Source of the DNA: Winogradskyella litoriviva
GTDB taxonomy: Bacteria; Bacteroidota; Bacteroidia; Flavobacteriales; Flavobacteriaceae
Direction of reading: 5' to 3'
Assembly (NCBI RefSeq): GCF_013249065.1
Contig: NZ_JABRWQ010000004.1
Location: forward strand, 434,001-498,000
DNA: 64,000 nucleotides
Under the pieces are notes generated by a model. The model searched no databases and was not told where the DNA came from. It worked only from the letters and a program-made list of their open reading frames with translations. Shown here piece by piece: positions 9,159 to 17,542 of this stretch (position 1 is its first letter; the number at the start of each line of letters is the position of its first letter). The position numbers were made by a program, and so were the translations under genes.

Positions 9159-9800
9159 ATGAATTTGCAAGAAAAAGAAATAACATATAATACCAGCAAC
9201 TCCTACTCTACCTTAAATCAACTTACAGAGCAAACAAAAAACGTTTGGTTAGTTTGCCATGGCATGGGTTATTTGAGTCGTTATTTCTTAAGATATTTTA
9301 AAGCATTAGATCCCAAGGAGAATTACATTATTGCGCCACAAGCGCCAAGTAAATTCTACATTCAACCAAAAATGCATGTTGGTGCTAATTGGCTAACAAG
9401 AGACAATACGGAAGCCGGAATGCAAAATATTTTGAATTATTTTGATGCCGTTTTAGAAGCTGAAAACATTCCTAAAAACGTAAATTTTATCATTTTTGGA
9501 TATTCGCAAGGTGTTAGTATAGCTATGCGTTATTTAGCGAAACGACAGTTAAAATGCAGTCAGTTGGTGTTACATTCTGGCGGAATACCGAAAGAACTCA
9601 CACCTAAAGATTTTGAGTTTTTATCTGAAGATACTCAGGTAAAACTAATTTATGGAACAGAAGATGAATATCTCGATGAAGATAGAATTACGATAGAAAC
9701 AGAACGTGCGGAATCACTTTTTGGTAATCGATTAACTGTGCTTCCATTTGAAGGTAAACATGTTGTGAATGTTGATTTTATTAATGACTTAGTGAAATAA
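9159..9800 (+). CDS. Alpha/beta hydrolase (phospholipase/carboxylesterase type)
   Basis: A 213-residue cytoplasmic hydrolase. The nucleophile elbow is GYSQG (about residues 114-118), followed by a plausible Asp in YGTEDEYL and the catalytic His in FEGKHVV near the C-terminus, the complete Ser-Asp-His triad of the YpfH/carboxylesterase group. An HGMG oxyanion region precedes it (VCHGMGYL). It is divergent from the men operon with only 49 bases between them. Because no menH is visible, it could be considered as a MenH stand-in, but its family resemblance is to esterases, so this is a guess. Confidence 0.82.
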   Translation: MNLQEKEITYNTSNSYSTLNQLTEQTKNVWLVCHGMGYLSRYFLRYFKALDPKENYIIAPQAPSKFYIQPKMHVGANWLTRDNTEAGMQNILNYFDAVLEAENIPKNVNFIIFGYSQGVSIAMRYLAKRQLKCSQLVLHSGGIPKELTPKDFEFLSEDTQVKLIYGTEDEYLDEDRITIETERAESLFGNRLTVLPFEGKHVVNVDFINDLVK

Positions 9801-9830
9801 TATATTCAATTAGAAATTGATATTAACGAA

Positions 9831-9877
9831 AAAAATGTATTGAAAAACTGAACTCTAAAGCTTCTCAATACATTTTT
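9831..9877. terminator. Bidirectional hairpin terminator
   Basis: An 11-base perfect inverted repeat (9833-9843 with 9865-9875, AAATGTATTGA and its complement) is preceded by A-rich and followed by T-rich sequence. It lies between two convergent genes, the alpha/beta hydrolase and the YtxH protein, and would end transcripts from both sides. The loop of 21 bases is rather long. Confidence 0.6.
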
Positions 9878-9896
9878 ATTTATGTTTATTATAGAA

Positions 9897-10217
9897 TTAA
9901 CTCGTCTTTTGTAACGTCTTATTCTTCTCTTTAAGAATTGCTAATTGTTTTTCTATAAACGTAATAGCTTGTTCGGTTTTATAACTAGATTTAGATGTAA
10001 ACTCTTCCATATCTTGTTTAAACTTTTCTCTACCAGATGCTACTGCTTTAGATAAATCGTCTTTTACTTCTGTTAAGTCACTAGATAATTGATCTTTTAT
10101 CTCTTTACCTTCTTTCTTAAGTTTGTCTCTAGTAACGCTTCCTTTTTCTGGTGCTAATAAAACACCTGCTGCTGCACCTAATAATACACCTAAAACTACT
10201 GCTCCTTTATTAATCAT
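9897..10217 (-). CDS. YtxH domain protein
   Basis: A 106-residue protein with a glycine/alanine-rich N-terminal membrane segment (GAVVLGVLLGAAAGVLLAPEKG), the hallmark of YtxH/gas-vesicle-like small proteins, followed by a charged, coiled-coil-like helix rich in Lys, Glu and Asp. Such proteins are general stress proteins in other bacteria; the function here is not known. It has its own promoter-like -7 box about 70 bases upstream and a hairpin in the leader. Confidence 0.8.
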   Translation of the reverse strand: MINKGAVVLGVLLGAAAGVLLAPEKGSVTRDKLKKEGKEIKDQLSSDLTEVKDDLSKAVASGREKFKQDMEEFTSKSSYKTEQAITFIEKQLAILKEKNKTLQKTS

Positions 10218-10245
10218 AACTTCTTTTTCTTTTTTAATTAAACTT

Positions 10246-10269
10246 GTTCTACTTTATACGTCGTAGAAC
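10246..10269. repeat. Inverted repeat in the leader of the YtxH gene
   Basis: GTTCTAC (10246-10252) and GTAGAAC (10263-10269) form a perfect 7-base inverted repeat with a 10-base spacer. It lies between the proposed -7 box and the start codon, so it could be an operator or an mRNA hairpin. Confidence 0.4.
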
Positions 10270-10287
10270 TTACTGTTTTGTTACAAA

Positions 10288-10295
10288 CAAATTTA
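10288..10295 (-). promoter_or_regulatory. Candidate -7 box for the YtxH gene
   Basis: The minus strand reads TAAATTTG, an exact TAnnTTTG match, 70 bases before the ATG. A TTG on the same strand lies 25 bases further upstream, slightly beyond the usual spacing. Confidence 0.35.
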
Positions 10296-10395
10296 ATGCC
10301 AAGGATTTATCTTAATTTTACAACGTTCTGTCTAACTTAATTAGACATCGCATTAATAGAGTATTATATTATAAGATATAATAAACTTTTCAACT

Positions 10396-10974
10396 TTATT
10401 TTCTAGTTTTTGGTATTTGCTTTAATTCGTTTTTCGCTTTGTATAAATCAATTGCTTTCAAGTAATTCTGTGCGCCAATCATGGTCATATCATTAATAAA
10501 ACCATTGAGTTCAGGGTGATTTAAATTTGTCCAATTAACTAAAGCATTGACTTCTTTTTCCCAAACTTTCCAATTAACATTTTTACAGTTTAATTCTTCA
10601 ATTTTTGAGATTTTTCCAGAATTAAAAGAGATTTTGTATTGACAGGTCATATTGCTGTTTTTTAAAAAATCATTTCTCAAGCAATTATAAATCACTGAAG
10701 CAATAATCTGGTCTTTGTTCTCTTTAATTTCAACCAACTTATATGATGGTTTAAATATAGAATCCCATTTAAAGACTTCATAAAAACTATCATTATTATA
10801 CGGCATAATGTAATCTCCAGAAATAATTGTAACACTATCACTTACCAATGGTTTTATCTTATTAAAGTCAACGGCATTTCTACCATTATAATAATTGGTT
10901 ACAATTTCTTTAGGTGTTAACTTTTGATGTTTACATCCCATTAAAAAAACAAGTAATAATAAATAGTTTTTCAT
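10396..10974 (-). CDS. Small lipoprotein, NTF2-like fold suspected
   Basis: A 192-residue protein with a lipoprotein signal (MKNYLLLLVFLMGC, lipid-bearing Cys at 14). The mature part starts with a helix and a VTNYYNGRNAVDFNKIKPLVSDSV segment that resembles the opening of NTF2/SnoaL-like domains, followed by alternating strands. No catalytic motif can be pointed to, so it is left as hypothetical. It is probably anchored in the periplasm or on the outer membrane. It is read in the same direction as the serine hydrolase, 140 bases away. Confidence 0.7.
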   Translation of the reverse strand: MKNYLLLLVFLMGCKHQKLTPKEIVTNYYNGRNAVDFNKIKPLVSDSVTIISGDYIMPYNNDSFYEVFKWDSIFKPSYKLVEIKENKDQIIASVIYNCLRNDFLKNSNMTCQYKISFNSGKISKIEELNCKNVNWKVWEKEVNALVNWTNLNHPELNGFINDMTMIGAQNYLKAIDLYKAKNELKQIPKTRK

Positions 10975-11114
10975 TTATAGCCAACTATAACACTTTACAA
11001 TAATGAAAATTATGCGATTTTTGATTGCTAATTTTTTAATTTAAAGTCTATACTAAAAGATGGTTATTTAATAAATTTTAAATCAATTAACCAAAGATAT
11101 ATTTTACTAGTATA

Positions 11115-12896
11115 TCATTGTACTTTTTTACACTCAAATACACCTGATGGCGTTTTATATTTTAATCCTGAAACAATATTATTTTTCATTATAAATTCTA
11201 CTTGCATATCATCAAATTTCTCAACTTTGAATATTTGCTTTTTATAAGGTATTAATATATCATTAGTTGTTCCTAAAGCTGTAAGCTTACCATCAATCAG
11301 TTTTATTTCAAATTCTGAGCCAGCAAAATTATATTTTCCTTCATATTGTTTCAAGACATTAGGATCTGCTAATGACTCATCTGGTTTTTTATGGAATGAT
11401 ACCTGCCCTTCATCTATTGAAACCACAGCTTCGTTTATTTCACCTTGAGGACTTATATTAAAATTGATACTCCATTTCCCAAAATCTTCATCATCTGGTG
11501 TATCAAATCTATTATAATGATAATGCGACAACGGTAAACTTACCCTTCTGAAATTAAAATATAATGAGTCTTTTTCATGGCTAATTATAAACTCGCCATA
11601 CGCCTCATTAGTAAAAGACCCTGTATAATCTTCAAGTTTATGAGAAGGAGTAGTTCCTTCTATATGATCAAATCCATGCTGAGATCTAGCATTTTTACTC
11701 AATTCTTTACTTTTTATATGATCAGCCAATTTCCGACCGTTCCAATCAGTTTGTTCTAAACCTAATAATCTATCTACAAGATTATAGCCAATAATAGTAT
11801 TGCCAAGGCTAGCACCTTGATTTCCGATAGAAAACGTTATAATTCCAATATCATTATATGGTAAAATAATAACTTGCGAATGAAATCCAGGCATAGCTCC
11901 ACCGTGTTTTGTTAAAACATTTCCTTTATAAATCTCAATGTTTCTTGCCATTCCATATGTTGAATTTAAACGTTCATCATAACCTTTATCTTCTAGCTCT
12001 GAGTTTCTAAACGCAATACCAGGTTTTAAGGTTTCCTTAATTATAGCATTGGGAATTATCTCTTTATTTTTATACTTCCCTTCATTCATAAGTGCAATTA
12101 CCCAATGAGAAAGATCATCTAGACTCGTAATTATTGAGCCAGCAGGACCTATACCTGCTCCATCTTCTTTAAGAGGTATTTTATATAAAAGTGTTGTGTC
12201 TCGTTTTTCATCATAAGGAACACCATAGTCTTTTGATTTTTGCATTTCGGCAATTGAAAAAATAGTATTTTCCATTTCTAAAGGAGATAAGATGTTTTCA
12301 GATATATATTCTTCCCATGTTTTTCCTGTTCTTAATTCTATAGCATAACCTACGGCTGAGTACATTAAGTTATTGTAAATAAAATCTTGGCGTAATGGTA
12401 TAGAAGGTTCAAGGTATTTAATTCGTTCAAATAATTCTTTTCTCGTAAAATCCGATTGAAACCAAATATAATCGTGCCTAGAAATTCCTGTTTTATGTCC
12501 TAACATATCTCTAAGCGTAACATTATTATTCAAAAAATCATTAAAAAATTCTATTTCAGGAACAGACTCTTTAAATGGTTCATCCCATTTAAAAATTCCA
12601 TCTTCTACCAACATTCCTGCTGCTACCGCAGTAAAAAGTTTTGTGTTTGAAGCTATTTGAAATAAAGTGTTTTTAGTAACAGGAAGTTTATTACCATAAT
12701 CTCGATATCCATATCCTTTTACAAAAACTAATTCTCCTTTGTGAATAATAGCAACGCCTGCTCCTGGTTCATTCCAATCAGCTAAAATTTGTGACATATA
12801 ATTATCAAAACCTGAAAGCGATTTTTTAATATTAATTTCCTGTGCAAATAGATTTACTGAGACTAGTAGTAGAATACAAATTTTAATGTGTTTCAT
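11115..12896 (-). CDS. Secreted serine hydrolase, beta-lactamase class C-like with DUF3471-like tail
   Basis: A 593-residue protein with a Sec signal peptide (MKHIKICILLLVSVNLFAQ). The beta-lactamase/transpeptidase-like domain carries the SxxK motif in ASNTKL (about residue 78), YNN as the YxN motif (about residue 170) and KHGGAMPGFHS as the third conserved box. The C-terminal about 130 residues, including the LEDYTGSFTNEAYGEF segment, look like the DUF3471 domain that often follows such hydrolases. Likely a periplasmic esterase or peptidase; actual beta-lactamase activity is not implied. It stands alone, with long spacers on both sides. Confidence 0.9.
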   Translation of the reverse strand: MKHIKICILLLVSVNLFAQEINIKKSLSGFDNYMSQILADWNEPGAGVAIIHKGELVFVKGYGYRDYGNKLPVTKNTLFQIASNTKLFTAVAAGMLVEDGIFKWDEPFKESVPEIEFFNDFLNNNVTLRDMLGHKTGISRHDYIWFQSDFTRKELFERIKYLEPSIPLRQDFIYNNLMYSAVGYAIELRTGKTWEEYISENILSPLEMENTIFSIAEMQKSKDYGVPYDEKRDTTLLYKIPLKEDGAGIGPAGSIITSLDDLSHWVIALMNEGKYKNKEIIPNAIIKETLKPGIAFRNSELEDKGYDERLNSTYGMARNIEIYKGNVLTKHGGAMPGFHSQVIILPYNDIGIITFSIGNQGASLGNTIIGYNLVDRLLGLEQTDWNGRKLADHIKSKELSKNARSQHGFDHIEGTTPSHKLEDYTGSFTNEAYGEFIISHEKDSLYFNFRRVSLPLSHYHYNRFDTPDDEDFGKWSINFNISPQGEINEAVVSIDEGQVSFHKKPDESLADPNVLKQYEGKYNFAGSEFEIKLIDGKLTALGTTNDILIPYKKQIFKVEKFDDMQVEFIMKNNIVSGLKYKTPSGVFECKKVQ

Positions 12897-12997
12897 GATT
12901 TTATGAATTATTGGTTCTTATAGAAATATTACCTAAGTTAATTGTAAATCATACTTTTTAATATGTTTTATAAATAACTACAACTCCTAGCAAATTA

Positions 12998-13018
12998 GAC
13001 ATTATAGAACATAATGTC
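12998..13018. repeat. 8-base inverted repeat with 5-base spacer
   Basis: GACATTAT (12998-13005), spacer AGAAC, ATAATGTC (13011-13018): a perfect inverted repeat that could be a two-half-site operator or a small hairpin. It abuts the next palindrome without a gap. Confidence 0.55.
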
Positions 13019-13038
13019 AATACGTAGATCTACGTATT
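13019..13038. repeat. Perfect 20-base palindrome
   Basis: The half site AATACGTAGA is followed immediately by its exact reverse complement, with no spacer, giving a 20-base palindrome. It lies about 125 bases upstream of the serine hydrolase start. It looks like a dimeric-regulator operator. Confidence 0.6.
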
Positions 13039-13088
13039 TCTTTATTCTAGTCTAGATTAGAAAAGGATAACTCAATTAGCAATCTCAA

Positions 13089-13122
13089 TTGTAATATTTT
13101 AAAAATTAACACATTAGATTTG
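13089..13122 (+). promoter_or_regulatory. Orphan plus-strand promoter-like sequence
   Basis: TTG at 13089-13091 and TAGATTTG at 13115-13122, separated by 23 bases, match the Bacteroidota consensus on the plus strand. No plus-strand gene follows before the convergent VOC gene ends at 13240; only a 15-codon frame starting at 13196. It could drive a small RNA or be a chance match. Confidence 0.25.
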
Positions 13123-13239
13123 CACCACTTAAGGTATAAATACCAAACACATACGTTATACTCACTGGTACAAAATCTAGAAGACGGAATAAATAATGAA
13201 AATAATTATATTTCTTTTTAAGGAAAAAAATAGCTTACC

Positions 13240-13605
13240 TTAATTATTAAATTCTCCAAAGTGCCAAAGAATGCCTGATGGGTCGTGCAAAAAAAACTCA
13301 TTTCCCCAATCATTAAATACAACTTTAGAGCATTTTACACGTTCATACTTTTCTAAAACACCACTTTGTTTTAAGTTATTTAAATGCATCTGTACATTTT
13401 CAACTTCTAAAAAAACCATTGTATTATCAATCCAATCTTTTGCATAATAATCTTGTAAATAAAACGCAAAATTTTCAATACTAAAAATAGACATATTATG
13501 AGAAATTATAACTTCATCAAACCCTAAATCTTTATAAAATTGTCTAGATGTATTATAAACTTTAGCACCAATGAATGGTCGAATAGATTTTGCTTTTATT
13601 TTCAT
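13240..13605 (-). CDS. VOC (glyoxalase/bleomycin resistance-like) family protein
   Basis: A 121-residue single VOC domain: opening strand SIRPFIGAKVYNTSRQFYKDLGF, a central HNMSIFSIENFAFYLQDYY segment and the closing NEFFLHDPSGILWHFGEF, where HDPSG is the typical late VOC motif. Cytoplasmic, no signal peptide. Members range from metal enzymes to binding proteins; the activity cannot be deduced. It is monocistronic, with a -7 box about 115 bases upstream. Confidence 0.82.
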   Translation of the reverse strand: MKIKAKSIRPFIGAKVYNTSRQFYKDLGFDEVIISHNMSIFSIENFAFYLQDYYAKDWIDNTMVFLEVENVQMHLNNLKQSGVLEKYERVKCSKVVFNDWGNEFFLHDPSGILWHFGEFNN

Positions 13606-13718
13606 ATTTCAATTTAGTGATTTTCAATTTAAAAGTAATTAATTCTCAGTTTTTAGCTTAAACATATTTTTAATCTGTAAAACAAAACAGTTACATCGGC
13701 TAGTATATATACAGAAAG

Positions 13719-13726
13719 CAAAGGTA
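13719..13726 (-). promoter_or_regulatory. Candidate -7 box for the VOC gene
   Basis: The minus strand reads TACCTTTG, an exact TAnnTTTG match about 114 bases before the VOC start. No TTG at the usual -33 distance is seen. Confidence 0.3.
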
Positions 13727-13828
13727 AAATAAACCGTTAGTCGTAAAAATACTTGTCCGAACGAATATACTTTAATACAAGGTTAAAATTATTATACATT
13801 GACCAACCAACCAATAATTTACTAATAA

Positions 13829-14194
13829 ATGAAAACCCTACTTACATTATTCACAATAAGCATTTTATCAACATGTAATGCACAATTAATGGCTGAAGAT
13901 GACCAACTACATTTGGCCGTTGGAGCGACAATATCTGCCACATCATATGCACTAATTTATTCGAAAACAAAAAACTCTAAAAAAGCATTTTGGTATAGTT
14001 TAGGTTTGTCAACTTTAGCTGGATTGTCTAAAGAAATTTACGATGGCTACATTATTAGCGGTAAATTTGACTCAGATGAAGCTGCATATACAGTTCTTGG
14101 CGGCTTTGTAGCGAGTTATACTTTTAATATTTTCACCAACAAAAAGAAGAAAAAACAACAAGACAACGTTACATTTATGTCGTTAAGCCTTTAA
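13829..14194 (+). CDS. Small YfiM-like membrane or periplasmic protein
   Basis: A 121-residue protein with a signal peptide ending near CNAQ (MKTLLTLFTISILSTCNAQ) and at least two further hydrophobic stretches. The pattern DDQLHLAVGATIS, GLSTLAGLSKEIYDGY and DSDEAAYTVLGGFVAS recalls the YfiM group of small membrane-associated proteins with unknown function. The last 20 bases overlap the 3' end of the convergent nitronate monooxygenase-like gene, so the two mRNAs are complementary at their ends. Confidence 0.65.
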   Translation: MKTLLTLFTISILSTCNAQLMAEDDQLHLAVGATISATSYALIYSKTKNSKKAFWYSLGLSTLAGLSKEIYDGYIISGKFDSDEAAYTVLGGFVASYTFNIFTNKKKKKQQDNVTFMSLSL

Positions 14195-15122
14195 TTATAT
14201 CTTTAATAGGAAGTATGGCTTTAGTATGCTCAATACTAGGACCAGCTACCCAAACTGTTTTGTAAGTTGCTTTTTTAGCTGCATTTTCGGTTGCTTTCAT
14301 TCCTATTGAAAAACGCACCATTTTAACCCACTTTTTTAAACTCTTATTCTTGTTTAATAGATTTTCTAACCAAGTGGCTTTTGTTCCTATTTTTTGTACA
14401 TAAGGTGTATTAATTACAGTACATGGTGTGCCAGAAATGCGCTCGGTCATTATAATATCTTTTTCGCCATAGTCTACACACGCTTGTTTGTACTCATCTG
14501 TTACTCCTGCTTCAATAGAAGCTATAAAAGGACTCCCAACTGAAACACCTTCTGCGCCATAACTTAGCATTTTATCAATATCTGCTTTACAACCAACACC
14601 TCCTGCAGAAATTACAGGAATGCTTAATTCCGTACTTAAAAGATTGGTTAATTCTTGTGGAGAAAGATTTCCTCTGTGTCCACCAGCTTCATTATTCACC
14701 GCAATAGCTGCATCTGCACCTAATGCTTCAACTTTTTTTGCAAAATGTAAATCTGTAACATCACAAAACACTTTTATACCAACGGCATGTGCTTGTCTTA
14801 TTGTTTCCTCTGGACTACCTAAAGATGTAATTATAAAATCACAACCTTCTTCGCAAATGGCTTCTAATTGAGCTTTATATTTAATGTTAGATTTATTTAC
14901 TATTAAATTGAAACCAAATGAACCACCTTCTACTTTTGCTGCTTTTAGTTCTTTAATAGCAGATTTTAATTCTTCAATAGTTCTATAATTTAAAGCTGGT
15001 ATACAGCCTGCTATTCCGCCTTTCATTGCTTCAATAACCATTGCTACATTAGATACCAAGAACATTGGAGCTTGTATAATTGGATGTTTAATATTTAGTA
15101 TTTGCGTTAATTTGGTTTGCAT
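14175..15122 (-). CDS. Nitronate monooxygenase-like FMN enzyme
   Basis: A TIM-barrel FMN protein of about 315 residues in the nitronate monooxygenase/2-nitropropane dioxygenase family. It starts MQTKLTQILNIKHPIIQAPM, the typical first strand; later it shows NNEAGGHRGN with the His proposed as catalytic base in the family, and PVISAGGVG plus GAEGVSVGSPF for FMN phosphate binding. The open frame extends to a TTG at 15143, but the ATG at 15122 is preferred. In the family these enzymes detoxify propionate 3-nitronate; here the substrate is not known. Confidence 0.88.
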   Translation of the reverse strand: MQTKLTQILNIKHPIIQAPMFLVSNVAMVIEAMKGGIAGCIPALNYRTIEELKSAIKELKAAKVEGGSFGFNLIVNKSNIKYKAQLEAICEEGCDFIITSLGSPEETIRQAHAVGIKVFCDVTDLHFAKKVEALGADAAIAVNNEAGGHRGNLSPQELTNLLSTELSIPVISAGGVGCKADIDKMLSYGAEGVSVGSPFIASIEAGVTDEYKQACVDYGEKDIIMTERISGTPCTVINTPYVQKIGTKATWLENLLNKNKSLKKWVKMVRFSIGMKATENAAKKATYKTVWVAGPSIEHTKAILPIKDIIKGLTT

Positions 15123-15179
15123 TGTAGAGATATTTTTAAACAAATATAGTATAATTTTTATTATGCATGCATAATACTT

Positions 15180-16406
15180 TTATTCTAAAAACCTATAATA
15201 ACCGCATTTTAAATATGCACCCTCAGGAAAACTAATAGGGTGATCCACATCATGATTTGTCTTTAATTCTATTTCAAAAAGTCTAGATTGAGAATTTAAA
15301 ACTCTATTATTTAAATCAAAAAAGGACTGTGCCAAGACTCTAGATGAGCAAGAAGCTAAAACTAACATTCCTTTTTTCGCAGTAAGCATGGCGCCTAGTT
15401 CTGCCAATTGTGCGTATTTCTTTTTAGCTAAATCAACTTCAGATTGTTGTTTAGCGAAACTAGGTGGATCAATAACAACAACATCATACGTTTTTCCGTT
15501 CTCTATTAATAGCTTCATTTCTTCAAACGCATCTCCAGATATGGTTTTATGTTTACCAGTATAATTATTTAATTTTCCGTTAGTTCTAGCCATATCTAAA
15601 GCTTGCTTGCTAATATCTAAACTGGTAACTTCTTTTGCTCCATTAGCGAGAGCATGTACTGAAAATCCGCCAGCATAAGAAAACACATCTAATACCTTTT
15701 TTTCCTTACTCAGCTCACCTACTCGTTTTCTATTAGCTCTATGATCTAAAAAATATCCTGTTTTATGACCTTTTATAACATTTGCTGAAAAATTGACATT
15801 ATGCTCAACAAAAACAACCACTTCATTTTTAAGTGTTCCAAATACTACCTCTCCATCTTTTAAGCTATGATTTTTACTATTTTGTAATCCTCTACTTAAT
15901 CTCATAACAATAGTATCTACTTTAGATACTTTTTGCAAACTCTCTAAAATAGATTCTAAATAAGGTAACCAAATTTCAGAATATAGTTTTACTACTAAAA
16001 CGGTATTATACACATCTGCTATTAATCCTGGAAAACCATCATTTTCACCAAATAATAGTCTATAACTGTTAGTATTTGTAGAAAGTAATTCTAAACGTTT
16101 CTCGTAAGCTACTTCAATTTTATCTTGAAAAAAATCGCTACCAACCTTTACTTTTGTATCTGCATTATGAATTATTTTAATTCGGATTGGAGAATTGCCA
16201 TCATATAAGCCTAGGCCAATTACCTTGTTTTTATTTTTACTAAAAACTATGGCTAAATCTCCTGTCTTTGCATGGTCATTTATCTTTACTATACTATTAG
16301 AAAACACCCAAGGATGTCCTTTAACTACAAATTGTTCGCCTTTAGCATTTAATTTTACCGCTAAATTGTTAGTTTCTATTTTATTGAAGCCGATATTAAA
16401 TTTCAT
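15180..16406 (-). CDS. Class I SAM-dependent rRNA methyltransferase, RlmI-like
   Basis: A 408-residue protein with an N-terminal PUA domain (KGEQFVVKGHPWVFSNSI, about residues 20-90) and a C-terminal Rossmann methyltransferase with VLDVFSYAGGFSVHALANGA for SAM binding and VIDPPSFAKQ as the catalytic DPPxF motif. This order is that of RlmI, which makes 5-methylcytosine in 23S rRNA. The exact target base in this organism is not proven by the sequence. The ATG at 16406 is the only good start. Confidence 0.88.
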   Translation of the reverse strand: MKFNIGFNKIETNNLAVKLNAKGEQFVVKGHPWVFSNSIVKINDHAKTGDLAIVFSKNKNKVIGLGLYDGNSPIRIKIIHNADTKVKVGSDFFQDKIEVAYEKRLELLSTNTNSYRLLFGENDGFPGLIADVYNTVLVVKLYSEIWLPYLESILESLQKVSKVDTIVMRLSRGLQNSKNHSLKDGEVVFGTLKNEVVVFVEHNVNFSANVIKGHKTGYFLDHRANRKRVGELSKEKKVLDVFSYAGGFSVHALANGAKEVTSLDISKQALDMARTNGKLNNYTGKHKTISGDAFEEMKLLIENGKTYDVVVIDPPSFAKQQSEVDLAKKKYAQLAELGAMLTAKKGMLVLASCSSRVLAQSFFDLNNRVLNSQSRLFEIELKTNHDVDHPISFPEGAYLKCGYYRFLE

Positions 16407-16541
16407 AATGTTGTCTAACTATTTAAAGCCATTTTTTGAAGTAAAAAACACAAATTAACTGTAAATATTCTTTAAATAAGCCGTTAATAGGATAAAATGT
16501 GTAGTTTATCTTTTAAAAATCTAAATGAATTTATTAGGTAA

Positions 16542-16549
16542 TATATTTG
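16542..16549 (+). promoter_or_regulatory. Candidate -7 box for the first NeuD-like gene
   Basis: TATATTTG is an exact TAnnTTTG match 79 bases before the ATG at 16628. No TTG is seen at the expected -33 distance. Confidence 0.4.
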
Positions 16550-16627
16550 GAGCTTAACCCGAACCTATCAAATTTTAATGAATTTGATTAATAATAATCA
16601 AATTCTTTTGCAATCTATTTTTAGAAG

Positions 16628-17293
16628 ATGAAAAACATTTTAATTTATGGAGCTTCTGGTCATGCCAAAGTTATAGCAGATATTATTCTTGGTAATAAAG
16701 ATTATAACATTATTGGGTTTTTAGATTCTTTTAAACCCATTAACGAAGACATTTTTGGATTTAAAATATTAGGTAATCTTAACACATTACCTGAATTGAT
16801 AGATAAGCATAATATCCATGGAATTATAATTGGTATAGGTGATAACACTTTAAGAAAAAAAGCATACATTAAAATATCCAAAATTGCGCCAAACTTAGAA
16901 TTTGTATCAGCTGTGCATAAAAATGCTATTATAGCTAATGATGTTGTAATTTCTGAAGGTTCTGTTATTATGCCAGGTACTATTGTAAATGTAAATGCAA
17001 AAATTGGCAGGTTCTGTATTTTGAACACTAAATCATCTTTAGATCACGACTCTGAAATGGATGATTTTTCTAGTCTAGCACCAAGCGTTAGCATTAGTGG
17101 TAATGTAAAAATTGGTCAGTGCTCATCTATTTGTCTTGGGGCTTCCATTATTCAAAATATAACCATAGGTAATTATACAGTAGTTGGTGCTGGTTCTTTA
17201 GTATTAAAATCAATTGGTGATTTTAAACAAGCTTTTGGCAGTCCTATAAATACAGTAAAAGACAGAAAAGCAGATTCTTGTTATTTGGGCTAG
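16628..17293 (+). CDS. NeuD/PglD-family acyltransferase, copy 1
   Basis: A 221-residue protein with the two-domain build of sialic-acid and bacillosamine O/N-acetyltransferases: an N-terminal Rossmann-like domain (NILIYGASGHAKVIADII) and a C-terminal left-handed beta-helix of hexapeptide repeats (about residues 95-200). The catalytic-type His sits in SSLDHDSEMDD. The product probably transfers an acetyl or other acyl group to an amino-sugar or related small molecule. A second gene of identical length follows 249 bases downstream and is about 60% identical by eye, so this is a tandem duplication. Here the usual Gly before the His is Asp. Confidence 0.85.
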   Translation: MKNILIYGASGHAKVIADIILGNKDYNIIGFLDSFKPINEDIFGFKILGNLNTLPELIDKHNIHGIIIGIGDNTLRKKAYIKISKIAPNLEFVSAVHKNAIIANDVVISEGSVIMPGTIVNVNAKIGRFCILNTKSSLDHDSEMDDFSSLAPSVSISGNVKIGQCSSICLGASIIQNITIGNYTVVGAGSLVLKSIGDFKQAFGSPINTVKDRKADSCYLG

Positions 17294-17480
17294 TTTAGTC
17301 TTTAAAACTGAACATTATTTCATACTTTTTTTTGTTCTTTACCTATTTTTTAACAAAGGGAAATTTAAACCTTAAAATTTATAATTTAATTGTCTAATTT
17401 TTATTAAACTAATTAATTATAAATATAATTTCATCCATAATCTGTTAGGCAGAATTAGATGAGTTAAGACACAAAATGCT

Positions 17481-17488
17481 TATCTTTG
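17481..17488 (+). promoter_or_regulatory. Candidate -7 box for the second NeuD-like gene
   Basis: TATCTTTG is an exact TAnnTTTG match 54 bases before the ATG at 17543. It suggests that the second copy and the following CapK-like gene have their own promoter. Confidence 0.4.
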
Positions 17489-17542
17489 TAAAATGCCAAC
17501 CAACTCTATTATCTGCATTTAATGCTGTAACCTGTTAAACGG

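Larger units (their letters stand above)
12897..13239. other. 343-base intergenic region with two adjacent inverted repeats
   Basis: No convincing gene is seen between the serine hydrolase and the VOC gene. The stretch holds a tight pair of inverted repeats (12998-13038) and a plus-strand promoter-like sequence (13089-13122) that has no clear gene behind it; both are listed separately. The rest is AT-rich and unremarkable. Confidence 0.6.

Noticed and set aside
11115..12896. Antibiotic-type beta-lactamase
   Set aside because: Only the general SxxK/YxN/HGG fold is present, with a DUF3471-like tail; this group contains many esterases and peptidases.
12991..13060. Phage or integrative element attachment site, suggested by the palindromes
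   Set aside because: No integrase, tRNA end or direct repeat is near.
13196..13243. Plus-strand frame of 15 codons (MKIIIFLFK...) after the orphan promoter-like site
   Set aside because: Too short, no conservation can be judged, and it runs into the VOC gene; most likely chance in AT-rich DNA.
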